Origin: Halorhabdus rudnickae
GTDB taxonomy: Archaea > Halobacteriota > Halobacteria > Halobacteriales > Haloarculaceae
Direction: 5' to 3'
DNA: 64,000 nt
Assembly: GCF_900880625.1 (NCBI RefSeq)
Contig: NZ_CAAHFB010000004.1
Location: forward strand, 166,319-230,318
The translations under genes and the position numbers were made by a program. This document shows, one piece after another, positions 9,212-18,088 of the stretch (its first letter is position 1; the number at the start of each line of letters is the position of its first letter). The notes under the pieces are model-generated. The model did no database searches and was not told the DNA's origin. It saw only the letters and a program-made list of their open reading frames with translations.

Positions 9212-9731
9212 ATGCAACGAGGTCGGTTCGATGGTAAGTCAGAGGGCACTCTCGACTGGGAAACACTCGCCATAGAGACGCTCTATACCTGCGACGGGTT
9301 CTGTGTACGCATCGAGACGGGCCGGCTGCCAGACGGAACTGGGACGATTTCGACTATCTCGAAGCGGACGAGAACGTCGTTGACCTTCCGTTTACCCGGG
9401 ATGGCGAGATGGCCGTTATCAAGGAGTGGCGACAGGCCGTCGGACGAGTCAACCACGGCCTTCCGGCGGGGGTTCTGGAACCCTATGGCGACGATCCCGC
9501 GACGGCTGTCGACCGAGAACCCTCCGAGGAGACGGGCTACGAGCCTGGTAGCGTCGAGCACCTGAGACGGTGGAACCCGCAAACGGTTTCTCCCATACCG
9601 TTTTCCACTACTATCTCGCGACGGAGTGTACGCAGACAGCCGACCGCGATCTGGCTGACAACGAGTCCACCGCCGTCGAGACAACAACGTTCGACGCGAT
9701 CGTTGAGGCAGCCCGCGAGGACGAGTTCTGA
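9212..9731 (+). pseudogene. Nudix hydrolase pseudogene with two frameshifts
   Basis: Three reading-frame pieces join into one ADP-ribose-pyrophosphatase-like Nudix protein. Piece 1: LDWETLAIETLYTCDGFCVR and RLPDGT. After a shift near 9345 the frame gives DFDYLEADENVVDLPFTRDG, then EWRQAVGRVNHGLPAG. A second shift near 9565 leads to EPANGFSHTVFHYYLATEC and FDAIVEAAREDEF, then a stop at 9729-9731. The Nudix box also carries an unusual Pro (REPSEETGYE where RELREETGYE is usual). Two frameshifts plus this change make a decayed gene the best call; sequencing error is less likely. Confidence 0.82.
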
Positions 9732-9824
9732 GACAGGCGGACACTGCTTGGGCACTCTCGATTGCGGTGACTGGGGGCGACTTGGAACGGAATCCTTAGG
9801 CCCGCGGATACTCCAGGAAGGAGC

Positions 9825-11300
9825 ATGCGCGAGCACTTCGAACTCCAGGGGTACGACGCCGCGGGACGACTCGGCGAGTTGACCGTTCCGCGAGCGGACG
9901 TCACCGTCGAGACTCCTGCACTCCTGCCGGTCATCAACCCACATCACGAGACGATCGAACCCCGCCGACTCGAGATGGAGTTCGGAGCCGAGATGCTCAT
10001 CACCAACAGCTACGTCATCTACGGGAGCGACGAGGTTCGCGAACCCGCCCTCGAAGACGGTCTGCACGACCTGCTTGACTTTTCGGGGGCGATCATGACC
10101 GATTCGGGGTCGTTCCAGCTGGCCGAGTACGGCGAGATCGACGTGACCAACGAGGAGATCCTGGCGTTCCAACACGAGATCGGGACGGACATCGGCACGC
10201 CCGTGGACATCCCGACGCCCCCCGATGTCTCACGCGAGCGCGCCGTCGACGAACTGGCGACGACCCAACAGCGCTTGGAGGTGGCCGCCGACCTCGACTT
10301 CGGGGAGATGCTCGTCAACGCCCCCATCCAGGGGTCAACGTATCCCGACCTTCGGGAACGTGCCGCCGGGGATGCCTACGGCACGGGATTGGACGTGTTC
10401 CCGGTCGGCGCGATGGTGCCCCTGATGAACGACTACCGCTACGGCGACATGATCGAGGCAGTCATGGCAGCCAAGCGAGGTCTCGGCGAGGACGCCCCAG
10501 TGCACCTCTTTGGGGCGGGTCATCCGATGATGTTCGCCCTCGCAGTGGCGGCGGGCTGTGACCTCTTCGATTCGGCCGCCTACGCGCTGTACGCCCGTGA
10601 CGATCGCTATCTCACGGTGCGGGGCACCCGCCATCTCGAAGACCTCGAGTACTTCCCGTGTGAGTGCCCTATCTGTACGGCACACAGCCCGGCGGATCTC
10701 CGTGATCGCTCCGGAGACGAGCGGATGCGTCTGCTCGCCGAGCACAACCTTCACGTCTCGTTCGGCGAGATGCGTCGCATCAAGCAGGCAATCCGGCGAG
10801 GCAATCTGCTGGAACTCGTCGAGACGCGTGCGCGGGCACACCCGACAGTGATCGACGGTTACCGGGCGTTACTAGCGTACGTCGACCAGCTTGAGGCGAC
10901 CGATCCCGCTTCCAAGGACGCGTTCTTCTACCTCTCGGGGGAGAGTGCCGACCGACCGGAAGTCCAGCGACATCACGATCGGTTGCATCGAATCGAACTG
11001 ACAGGCGAGCTGTTGGTTCGTTCTGACGGTGTGAGTGCGACTGCGGGGGAGTACGACGATGTCTGGACAGTGATTCCGCCGTTCGGACCGATCCCCGGCG
11101 GCCTCGAACAGACGTATCCGGTCACCGCCGAGGTGCCGGATCGAATCGACGACCGGGCATACCGTTCGGCCATCCGGGGGATCACCGCTCTCACGGAGCA
11201 CAGTGACGCTTCGATCACGTTCGTCCACGACGGCTGGCCGACGAGCGCGCTCGATCGTCTTCCGGACAGCGTGGATGTATCGACGGTACCATCGGAGTGA
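9825..11300 (+). CDS. tgtA: archaeal tRNA-guanine transglycosylase
   Basis: A 491-residue enzyme that swaps guanine-15 of tRNAs for preQ0, the first step on tRNA in archaeosine synthesis. Visible: MTDSGSFQ with the active-site Asp (~93), the nucleophile region CDLFDSAAY (Asp ~249), and the zinc site C-E-C-P-I-C-T-A-H (Cys ~279, 281, 284; His ~287). The C-terminal ~200 residues match the archaeal extension without an obvious complete PUA domain. A purine-rich GGAAGGAG precedes ATG 9825. The later pathway enzymes ArcS (14944) and RaSEA (18089) are nearby on the same strand. Confidence 0.95.
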   Translation: MREHFELQGYDAAGRLGELTVPRADVTVETPALLPVINPHHETIEPRRLEMEFGAEMLITNSYVIYGSDEVREPALEDGLHDLLDFSGAIMTDSGSFQLAEYGEIDVTNEEILAFQHEIGTDIGTPVDIPTPPDVSRERAVDELATTQQRLEVAADLDFGEMLVNAPIQGSTYPDLRERAAGDAYGTGLDVFPVGAMVPLMNDYRYGDMIEAVMAAKRGLGEDAPVHLFGAGHPMMFALAVAAGCDLFDSAAYALYARDDRYLTVRGTRHLEDLEYFPCECPICTAHSPADLRDRSGDERMRLLAEHNLHVSFGEMRRIKQAIRRGNLLELVETRARAHPTVIDGYRALLAYVDQLEATDPASKDAFFYLSGESADRPEVQRHHDRLHRIELTGELLVRSDGVSATAGEYDDVWTVIPPFGPIPGGLEQTYPVTAEVPDRIDDRAYRSAIRGITALTEHSDASITFVHDGWPTSALDRLPDSVDVSTVPSE

Positions 11301-11379
11301 TACTGGTGGCTATAAGTTCGTAAAGATATCCGGCACACCGTCGTGCCGGATCATTTCGAAATGTTATAGCCACCAGTAT
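11300..11379. repeat. 80-bp interrupted palindrome, MITE-like
   Basis: Perfect 16-bp outer arms ATACTGGTGGCTATAA (11300-11315) and TTATAGCCACCAGTAT (11364-11379) surround a perfect inner 9-bp pair, ATCCGGCAC (11328-11336) and GTGCCGGAT (11343-11351). All arms share one centre at 11339.5. The 12-base spacers between the arms do not pair. The left arm begins at the last base of the tgtA stop codon. This layout fits a miniature inverted-repeat element or transposon end remnant better than a simple terminator, though it could also act as one. No further copy seen in this window. Confidence 0.75.
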
Positions 11380-11534
11380 GAGGGCCCAGTCACGGTCGAC
11401 TGCTCGATGGCAGCGGGCGTTTCCGTCGTGGCGACCCGCCCTGGATCGCACACTATCGCGAAGATCGTTCGGTCGATCCCGGTAAGCACTGACAGCACCC
11501 GTGGGCTTTCCCGTCCGGTCGTCGTTGCCCCGAT

Positions 11535-12482
11535 ATGAGTCAGTTCGACCGGACGAACGATTCCGGGAACGAATCGGGGGTCGGGACCGAGACGGCCCCG
11601 GACCCGGCGCGGACCGAATCTCGCATCCCCCCGGCGGAGGTCTTCTCCATTCTCGGCAACGACACGCGGGTGGCCATCCTCCAGGCCATGCTGGAACTCG
11701 GTGCCGACGAGCAGCCGGTCAGTTTCACGGCCATCTTCGAGCAGGTTGAGGTGGCCGACAGCGCAAACTTCAGCTACCACCTCGAGCAGTTGACGGGCCA
11801 TTTCGTCGCCCACCGCGAGGACGGCTACGTGTTCCGCTATCCCGGACGGAAAGTCGTCAGTTCGATCTTCACCGGCACGCTCACGGAGCGCGCCCAGCTT
11901 GGCTTTTTCCCCGTCGGGGGCACGTGTTACGCGTGTGAGGGACCGCTGCACGGCTGGTACGTCGACGACGAACTCACCATCGGCTGTACCGACTGTGGGA
12001 CGATTCAGGTCAGCTATCCCTTCCCTGCCGGCGGACTCGACGACCGCACGACCGAGGACGTTCTCGAGGCGTTCCAGCATTACGTCCGCCACCACTACTG
12101 TCTGGCCGCCGACGGCGTTTGTCCGGAGTGTACTGGCTCGATCGAGTCCGACCTCGTGGTCGATCCGGACGAGGACGACCTGGACGTCGCCGTTGGGCAC
12201 GTCTGTCAGCGCTGCGGGTACCGTCTGCAGTCGACCGTCGGTATCACGCTGCTCGATGTCGCCGACGTCCTGGTGTTCTTCTCGAAGCGCGGCGTCGATC
12301 TGAACGCGACGCCGTTCTGGCACTTCGATTGGTGCGTCAGCGACCAGCGCACGGAGGTCGTCTCGACTGATCCGCTCCGTGTCAGGTTGACCCTCCCCTG
12401 TGAGGGCGACGAACTCCGCGTCCTTCTCGACGAAGCCGTCTCTGTGATCGATACCGCTGTCGTCGAACGACTCCCGGAGTAG
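11535..12482 (+). CDS. ArsR-like winged-helix regulator with zinc-ribbon domain (DUF7351-like)
   Basis: A 315-residue protein. After a disordered acidic leader, residues ~33-100 form an ArsR-type winged helix (VFSILGNDTRVAILQAM, then SANFSYHLEQLTGHFV). Next come two Cys-rich segments, CYACEGP...CTDCG (~131-155) and CPECTGS...CQRCGY (~195-225), each probably binding zinc. A C-terminal domain of unknown role follows. The build matches a haloarchaeal regulator family I recall as DUF7351. Target unknown. No operon partner: it sits alone after the palindrome and before the flavin reductase. Confidence 0.8.
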   Translation: MSQFDRTNDSGNESGVGTETAPDPARTESRIPPAEVFSILGNDTRVAILQAMLELGADEQPVSFTAIFEQVEVADSANFSYHLEQLTGHFVAHREDGYVFRYPGRKVVSSIFTGTLTERAQLGFFPVGGTCYACEGPLHGWYVDDELTIGCTDCGTIQVSYPFPAGGLDDRTTEDVLEAFQHYVRHHYCLAADGVCPECTGSIESDLVVDPDEDDLDVAVGHVCQRCGYRLQSTVGITLLDVADVLVFFSKRGVDLNATPFWHFDWCVSDQRTEVVSTDPLRVRLTLPCEGDELRVLLDEAVSVIDTAVVERLPE

Positions 12483-12631
12483 CCGACGATGTATGTGTCA
12501 AATCTTCAACTGTATTCGGATCAAGCAAGGGCTCATGTCGATCGAACCCCTTGCGCGGAGTGTATGACCCAGTCACCGACTGGACGGATCGCATCGACGA
12601 CTCGGACGAACGCAGGGAGTGATCGGTAAGC

Positions 12632-13129
12632 ATGGTCGACGGAGAGCAGTTCCGGGCCGTCCTCGGGCAGTTTGCGACCGGCGTGACCGTCGTGACGCTA
12701 CCGGGTGACCCGCCTCACGGCATCACCGTCAGCGCGTTCGCCAGTCTGTCGGTCGACCCGCCGCTCGTACTCGTCTCGCTCGACCACGATACCGATGCCC
12801 ATCGGCGACTCGCCGACGGCGACGACGACGGGTTTGCCGTCAACATCCTCGCTCGTGGACAGCGCCACCTTGGTGAATTCTTCGCAGGAATGACCGACGA
12901 CGGCGACCCGTTCGCCGAAGCGAGCGACGCTCCTGCCACGGGTGCGCCCGTCTTCGAGGACGACCTCGCGTACGTCGACTGTACGCTGTACGATAGCTTC
13001 CAAGCGGGCGATCACACGGTGTACGTGGGGCACGTCGAGGCGGCCGAACTCTTCAATCCCGACGCCGAACCGCTCACGTATCACCGTGGGGAGTGGGGGA
13101 CGACCGCAGCGTCAGCGGACGACGCCTGA
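12632..13129 (+). CDS. flavin reductase domain protein
   Basis: A 165-residue protein matching the flavin reductase-like (FMN-binding split barrel) family: FRAVLGQFATGVTVVT at the start, ITVSAFASLSVDPPLVLVSL, FAVNILARGQ, and a C-terminal YHRGEWG. Such proteins use NAD(P)H to reduce FMN or FAD for a partner monooxygenase, or act as flavoprotein oxidoreductases; no partner gene is adjacent. Length is typical. Confidence 0.88.
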   Translation: MVDGEQFRAVLGQFATGVTVVTLPGDPPHGITVSAFASLSVDPPLVLVSLDHDTDAHRRLADGDDDGFAVNILARGQRHLGEFFAGMTDDGDPFAEASDAPATGAPVFEDDLAYVDCTLYDSFQAGDHTVYVGHVEAAELFNPDAEPLTYHRGEWGTTAASADDA

Positions 13130-13282
13130 TCGCTGGCAGTGCTCTGTCTCGGAGTCCTGTGCTGATAGTGCGAGGCACAGCCACATGACTGCTGCCGTGA
13201 TCGGGTGACTCACGGCTGCGGTGATGGGTATTCTCTGTCGCAAAAATGCCCACTGCAGTGTGTCGGCCGGGTGGCCGCGCAG

Positions 13283-13885
13283 CTATTCGAACTGTTCGAC
13301 AGCCTGTTCGTAGCGAGCGGCAGGCTCTTCCCAGTCGACGACCTCGAAGAAGTTCTCGACGAACTCGCCGCGGGCGGGACCGTAATCGTGGTAGTAGGAG
13401 TGTTCCCAGACGTCCAGAGCGAGGATGGGATGGCTTCCCCAGAGTGCACCCTGGTCGTGCTTGTCGACGACGATGTTGCGAAGCTGGTTGCTGTGGGAGT
13501 CATAGACCAGCAGTGCCCAGCCACCGGCGGCGGAAGCGGCGGCCTCGAATTCGCCTTTCCAGGCCGCGTAGGAGCCGAAGTCTTCCTCGATTCGTTCCCG
13601 GAGGTCGCCCTCGGGTTCCTCGCCACCGTCGGGACTCATCGACTGCCAGAAGAGGTCGTGTAGAACGTGGCCGGATCCGTTGTGCGTGACGTTACGGATC
13701 GCGCCCGCCGAGGAGTCGAATTCCTCGGCCTCGCGGTTCTCGGCGAGGGTCTCCTCGGCGGCGTTCCAGCCGTTGACGTACCCCTGGTGGTGGGTGTCGT
13801 GATGCCAGCGGAGTACCTGCTCGGAGATGTGCGGTTCCAGTGCGTCGTAGTCGTACGGTAGCGGCGGTAGTTCGTAGTCGCTCAT
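13283..13885 (-). CDS. sod: superoxide dismutase (Mn/Fe type)
   Basis: A 200-residue enzyme disproportionating superoxide. Characteristic motifs are YDYDALEPHIS, the metal-ligand region HHDTHHQGYV, NGSGHVLHDLFW, and the C-terminal DVWEHSYYHDYG carrying Asp and His ligands. The metal (Mn is usual in haloarchaea) is not decided by sequence. I start at ATG 13885 (SDYELPPLPY), leaving the longer open frame untranslated. The upstream region is AT-rich and probably carries the promoter, in a divergent arrangement with the pirin gene. Confidence 0.95.
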   Translation of the reverse strand: MSDYELPPLPYDYDALEPHISEQVLRWHHDTHHQGYVNGWNAAEETLAENREAEEFDSSAGAIRNVTHNGSGHVLHDLFWQSMSPDGGEEPEGDLRERIEEDFGSYAAWKGEFEAAASAAGGWALLVYDSHSNQLRNIVVDKHDQGALWGSHPILALDVWEHSYYHDYGPARGEFVENFFEVVDWEEPAARYEQAVEQFE

Positions 13886-14088
13886 ATTACGCATTTCCGA
13901 CTGATGGGCGATGGGAATATGAACGTTCTCTGTAGGACTTTTTAGAAAGATAGTTTTCAAGTCCAAATATGGCCTTGATGGGTTTTTCAAGCTTTTTCGA
14001 ATGGTTTTTGGAGAAAAAATATGTATTCTGACTATATTCGATTACCGGCTGCACATGGCTTATCAGCCCCAATCAACTCAATCAGCGT
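13886..14088. promoter_or_regulatory. divergent promoter region between sod and the pirin gene
   Basis: A 203-base AT-rich stretch between two divergent genes. It contains TTTTTAGAAAGATAG (~13939) and GAAAAAATATGTATTC (~14013), suitable TATA-like elements for transcription in each direction. A 61-residue minus-strand frame here lacks coding character. The shared region of a sod and a pirin gene may mean joint response to redox stress (inference). Confidence 0.45.
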
Positions 14089-14832
14089 ATGAATCGAACA
14101 GCACCGGATGCAGGGGAGCTGATCGCGGGACAGACGGTCCGTCACGGCACCGGAATCACCGCGAATCGGGCGTTCCCGACGGAGACTTATCCCGGACATC
14201 TGGACCCGTTCGTGCTCTTCGAGCAGTTCTACATCGACCCCGAGACGGGATTCCCGATGCACTCCCATCGCGGGTTCGAGATCGTCTCGTACATGATCGA
14301 GGGTGGGATGGAACACGAGGACTCTCTGGGCGTTTCTCACACCGCCCGCGAGAACACGGCCATGCACATTACCGCCGGGAGCGGCATCCGTCACTCGGAG
14401 TTCCCGGCCCACGGGGCGGCCTGCAGCGGCCTCCAGCTGTGGGTGAATCTCCCGCGAGCGAACAAGGACATCGAACCTGAGTACACTGACGCGTCCGCCG
14501 CGGCGTTGCCGACCGATCATCACGACGGTGCGACTGTAACGACCGTCGTCGGCGAGGGGTCGCCACTCCAGACCCATACCACCATGGAGTACCGCGACGT
14601 CACCGTCACGGGAGAGTGGACGTGGCCGGTTCCGGACGGCTGGTCGGGATTTCTCTATGGCGTCGCCGATAGCGGATCCATCGAGGGCGACGAATTTAGT
14701 ACCGGTGACGTCGTTCCGGTCCCCGAGGGTCGTGACGTGACTGTCCGAAGTGCGGAGTCGTTGCGCCTCGTCGCGGTCGCCGGCCGTCCGCACGGCGACC
14801 CGATCGAACTGCGCGGGCCCGTCGTTCTGTGA
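14089..14832 (+). CDS. pirin family cupin protein
   Basis: A 247-residue bicupin with the pirin signature. The metal-binding HxH occurs in PMHSHRGFEIVSYMIEG (~60-75), further ligands in HITAGSGIRHSE (~97-108), and the typical LQLWVNLPRANKDIEPEY follows. Pirins bind Fe or another metal; some are quercetinases, others redox-sensing cofactors. Nothing here favours one role. It is divergent from sod. Confidence 0.9.
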   Translation: MNRTAPDAGELIAGQTVRHGTGITANRAFPTETYPGHLDPFVLFEQFYIDPETGFPMHSHRGFEIVSYMIEGGMEHEDSLGVSHTARENTAMHITAGSGIRHSEFPAHGAACSGLQLWVNLPRANKDIEPEYTDASAAALPTDHHDGATVTTVVGEGSPLQTHTTMEYRDVTVTGEWTWPVPDGWSGFLYGVADSGSIEGDEFSTGDVVPVPEGRDVTVRSAESLRLVAVAGRPHGDPIELRGPVVL

Positions 14833-14943
14833 AGTCGCGGCGACACGCCGGCTGAGTCCTGATTTGAGACGGCTTTTCGTCTCCGAAGTATCGTTGCCGT
14901 CGATCGTCCGGGACTGAAAAGATAGTTGTGAGCGGGTCTCCGA

Positions 14944-16701
14944 ATGGATTCTATGACCGAGTACTTCGAAGTGATCGACCGGGATGGGGCCGCCAGAATC
15001 GGCGACCTCCGGCTGGCGGAGTCGATCACGACGCCCGCCCTCGTCGACGACGTTCTCAGTGATGCCGGCAGTCTCTGGACGGCGGATCGGCAGGTCCCAG
15101 AGGGAAGCGAGGACGAAGTGACTGTCCTCCCTCACCGCGGATTCCCGGCCGGAACGCCCGAGGAAGTCCAGACAGCGTTCGACCCCAGTGTCCCCGACAT
15201 CGAGTATCCAAGCGCCGCTGTCGTCTCTCCGGAGACGGCCACAGATCACGGCACCGATGTCTACGTTCTCTCGGGTGGTTCTGGACTGGTCGGCCATAGC
15301 GCGGCGTTCGTCGAGGCCGTTCTTGCCACGCGGGACTCGATCCCACCGGATGCTGGCCTCTACCTCCCGGGTGTCGCCACGCCCGGCAACGTTGCGCTTC
15401 TCGTCTACGCCGGGATCGATCTCTTCGACCGTGATCGAGCCGTGATCCGCGGGACACAAGGCTGGTATCTCACTCGCGACGGCGAGCACCGGCTCAAGGA
15501 CCTCGAGGAACTCCCGTGTTCGTGCCCGGCGTGCCAGGGCGGGATCGAAGAGTTCGACCGCGAGGACTGCGTTTCCCACAACGTCGCGGCCCTGGAGGCC
15601 GAACTCCGGACTGTCCGCAACCGCGTCCGCGGCGGGCGACTCCGGGACTACATCGAAGGCCAGGCCCGCCACGATCAGTGGCTGACGGCGACGATGCGTC
15701 GACTCGACGATCAGTACACCTACCTCGAACAGCGCACGCCGCTGGTGCGGAACGCCGAGATCACGGCCGCAACCGACGATACGCTCCGGCGAGTCGAGAT
15801 CCAGCGCTTCGCCGAGCGCGTCACCGAACGCTACCGCAACCGTTTCGACGCGCCACTGGTACTCCTCCCGTGTTCGGCGACAAAACCCTACAGCGACTCC
15901 CAGAGCCACGGCCAGTTCCGCGAGGCGATCAACTACCGCGGCCACGTCGCCTCGATGACCTCGCCGATCGGCGTCGTCCCCCAGGAACTCGAACTCACCT
16001 ATCCGGCCCAGCACTACGATACCGTCGTGACCGGGCAGTGGTCCGAAACGGAGATCGAATTCGTCGCAGATATCCTCGAAGCCTACATCGAGGCGAACGA
16101 CTACTCGCGGGTGATCGCTCACGTCCCCACGGATTATCAGGTAATCACCGAGCGCGTCGAGGGACGTCTCGATCGCGACTTCGAGTACACCGTCGCTGAT
16201 CACCCGACGACCGACGACTCGCTCTCGAACCTCTCGGAGGCACTCGCGGGCGAGCCCAAATACCGCAAGCGCGAACGCCAACACAACGTGATCCGGGCCA
16301 TCGCTGACTACCAGTTCGGGGCCGGCGCTGGCGACGCGCTATTCGGGGACTTTCAGGTCGAAAGCCGCTATCCGAAGCTCAGAGTCCGAGACGGGGACAG
16401 AGAGCAACTCGCCGCGATGGTGCCCGAGTACGGCGTCCTCGCACTGACTCTGGCGGGCGCGCGGCGGTGGGTCGCATCGTCAGTGCCCACAAAGCGCGTC
16501 GAGATCGACGACTTCGTCCCGCACGGTAGCGTCCTCGCGCCGGGTATCGTCGACGCCGACGAGTCGATCCGGGTCGGCGACGAGGTGATCTTCGAGGGGC
16601 CTTCGGCGTTCGCGATCGGCCGGGCGAACATGAGCGGCCCGGCGATGGTCGATAGTTCCCGCGGGATCGCCAGCGAGATACGTCACGTCGAAGAGAAATG
16701 A
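14944..16701 (+). CDS. arcS: archaeosine synthase subunit ArcS (TgtA2)
   Basis: A 585-residue TGT homologue acting after TgtA on preQ0-tRNA. With RaSEA it forms archaeosine; in the reported mechanism ArcS adds lysine to preQ0 and RaSEA cleaves the adduct. Visible: a TGT-like N-terminal half with a degenerate zinc site (LPCSCPACQGG, ~197), the ArcS-specific LLPCSATKPYSDSQSH (~310), and a C-terminal PUA domain (KLRVRDGDREQLAAMV...ILAPGIVDADESIRVGDEV-type pattern). ATG 14953 is an equally good start. Its stop overlaps the start of the VanZ-like gene. Confidence 0.93.
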   Translation: MDSMTEYFEVIDRDGAARIGDLRLAESITTPALVDDVLSDAGSLWTADRQVPEGSEDEVTVLPHRGFPAGTPEEVQTAFDPSVPDIEYPSAAVVSPETATDHGTDVYVLSGGSGLVGHSAAFVEAVLATRDSIPPDAGLYLPGVATPGNVALLVYAGIDLFDRDRAVIRGTQGWYLTRDGEHRLKDLEELPCSCPACQGGIEEFDREDCVSHNVAALEAELRTVRNRVRGGRLRDYIEGQARHDQWLTATMRRLDDQYTYLEQRTPLVRNAEITAATDDTLRRVEIQRFAERVTERYRNRFDAPLVLLPCSATKPYSDSQSHGQFREAINYRGHVASMTSPIGVVPQELELTYPAQHYDTVVTGQWSETEIEFVADILEAYIEANDYSRVIAHVPTDYQVITERVEGRLDRDFEYTVADHPTTDDSLSNLSEALAGEPKYRKRERQHNVIRAIADYQFGAGAGDALFGDFQVESRYPKLRVRDGDREQLAAMVPEYGVLALTLAGARRWVASSVPTKRVEIDDFVPHGSVLAPGIVDADESIRVGDEVIFEGPSAFAIGRANMSGPAMVDSSRGIASEIRHVEEK

Positions 16702-17114
16702 GCGGGGTGGCCCGGCAGATCGATCGACCGCGACGGTGGCTGGTCGTCCTCGTTGTCGCGGTGATTCTGTTCGCCGGGGCGGTTGTCGCACCCTCGACGG
16801 GGATCACCCGTATGGGGCCGTTCGGACTGTTCGCGTGGGCAAGTTGGCTGCACGTCTTCGGATATGCCTTTCTGAGCTTGACACTGGTGTACGCACTGTT
16901 GGTCTCGCCCGACGGACCGGCACTCTCTGCGGCCATCGTGCCGATTATCGTCGTGGCTTACGGCACCTCGCTCGAACTGCTCCAGCTGTTGATTCCCTAC
17001 CGATCGTTTGCTGTCGGAGACATTTTCGCGGACGGTCTGGGGACCGTCGTGGTCGTCGGCGTGTGGACGTACGGTCAGGCTGCGTTCGCGGCACTGGGTT
17101 TTCGTGGGTCGTGA
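16698..17114 (+). CDS. VanZ-like membrane protein
   Basis: A 138-residue protein with four hydrophobic helices. The VanZ-type pattern is present: SWLHVFGYAFLSLTLVYALL, then a polar-in-membrane SLELLQLLIPYRSFAVGDIF, where Glu and the Arg-x-x-x-x-x-Asp region are family hallmarks. VanZ-like proteins have no settled function in archaea. The ATG lies in an ATGA overlap with the arcS stop, so translation is probably coupled to arcS. That link is structural, not evidence of a role in tRNA modification. Confidence 0.78.
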   Translation: MSGVARQIDRPRRWLVVLVVAVILFAGAVVAPSTGITRMGPFGLFAWASWLHVFGYAFLSLTLVYALLVSPDGPALSAAIVPIIVVAYGTSLELLQLLIPYRSFAVGDIFADGLGTVVVVGVWTYGQAAFAALGFRGS

Positions 17115-17215
17115 GGAGGTATCGTTGTTACAGAGCAAACGTTGTCCGCCGACAGATCTGCGATCACCGACGGCAGGAGCGGTTTTTTGTAGCTACGGAT
17201 GGGAGTTCATCACCA

Positions 17216-17812
17216 ATGAGCGGTATCGAACTCCGTGATGACGTCTTATTCGTCGATCGAGATCCGACGACACTCGATCGACTGGCGATCGACGTCTCGT
17301 CTATCCTTTCTGATCTCGACATCGATCATGTACTCGTGGCTGGATACGTCGCTATCCTCGCCGGGCGTGCCCGGAGTACGGAAGACATCGATCTGATTCT
17401 GGAACCGCTTGATCGCGTCCAGTCACGGGATCTCATCGCCGCGCTCGAAGATGCAGGGTTCTGGGGAGCCACGACGCCGCTGTCGGAATTGTCCACGACG
17501 CTATCGAGTGGCGGTAACGTCCGTGTCGCACCCGACGGTGAAGTCGTCCCGAACATCGAACTCTCGTACGCCACTGACCGGTTCGATCGGGCGTCAGTCG
17601 AAGACGCTATCACTGCCTCGATAGATGGACACGAACTCTCTATCGGTCCGCTCGAACTCCAGATCGCGTACAAACTGTACCTCGGATCCCAGAAGGATTT
17701 CGAAGATGCAGTCCATCTCTACACGATGTTCGGAGAAAGCCTTAGTGAGCGCGAACTCGAACGATGGGTCGAAGCACTCGACGTCGAGGACGAGTATGAA
17801 CGACTCGACTGA
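17216..17812 (+). CDS. nucleotidyltransferase-fold protein (DUF6036-like)
   Basis: A 198-residue protein. The segment HVLVAGYVAILAGR followed by ARSTEDIDLIL resembles the G-G/S...D-x-D core of the minimal nucleotidyltransferase fold, with the first Gly pair altered (AGYVA). Many such proteins are toxins in nucleotidyltransferase-type toxin-antitoxin pairs. It overlaps by 17 bases a small gene at 17796. The upstream T-run (GGTTTTTTG, ~17181) may be the terminator of the previous gene or a promoter element. Confidence 0.72.
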   Translation: MSGIELRDDVLFVDRDPTTLDRLAIDVSSILSDLDIDHVLVAGYVAILAGRARSTEDIDLILEPLDRVQSRDLIAALEDAGFWGATTPLSELSTTLSSGGNVRVAPDGEVVPNIELSYATDRFDRASVEDAITASIDGHELSIGPLELQIAYKLYLGSQKDFEDAVHLYTMFGESLSERELERWVEALDVEDEYERLD

Positions 17813-18038
17813 TCCACTGGCCGAGAAACACGAGCGCAACCGGGAGCAGCGCCGCGCGGAGATCGAGCGGTGGGTCACATACATTCAGGAAAACCCGTCG
17901 GACGTGTGGGGCCCACAACTCAATACACTCATTGAGTCCCAACTGGAGGCGGCACGCGAATCAGGCGTCTCCCTAGCGCAGCGCGAGCGGGTTGAAGAAG
18001 CAGGGCGGGAGTGGGCGAAAGAAGAGCGCGAGAAGTAG
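17796..18038 (+). CDS. small charged protein overlapping the nucleotidyltransferase gene
   Basis: An 80-residue, strongly charged, mostly helical protein (MNDSTDPLAEKHERNREQRR; later VSLAQRERVEEAGREW). The start ATG 17796 lies inside the end of the nucleotidyltransferase gene in another frame, typical of translational coupling. No DNA-binding motif is obvious. A candidate antitoxin or partner by position only. Confidence 0.65.
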   Translation: MNDSTDPLAEKHERNREQRRAEIERWVTYIQENPSDVWGPQLNTLIESQLEAARESGVSLAQRERVEEAGREWAKEEREK

Positions 18039-18088
18039 GCCCGGTCGTCCCGCAGGGGCTTTAGGCACTGACCGGCTATCGATGTCCA

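Noticed and set aside
11300..11379. Simple transcription terminator
   Set aside because: Arms are far longer and more exact than a terminator needs, the centre is shared by two nested repeats with unpaired spacers, and there is no T-run after it.
11364..12323. 319-codon minus-strand open frame
   Set aside because: Antisense to the winged-helix/zinc-ribbon regulator, which has recognisable domains; no protein family seen here.
13887..14072. 61-codon minus-strand frame upstream of sod
   Set aside because: AT-rich, no haloarchaeal composition, and sits in the divergent promoter region.
14032..16284. 750-codon minus-strand open frame
   Set aside because: It lies antisense to the pirin and arcS genes. 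High GC opens such frames; it has no domain, and arcS on the other strand has clear motifs.
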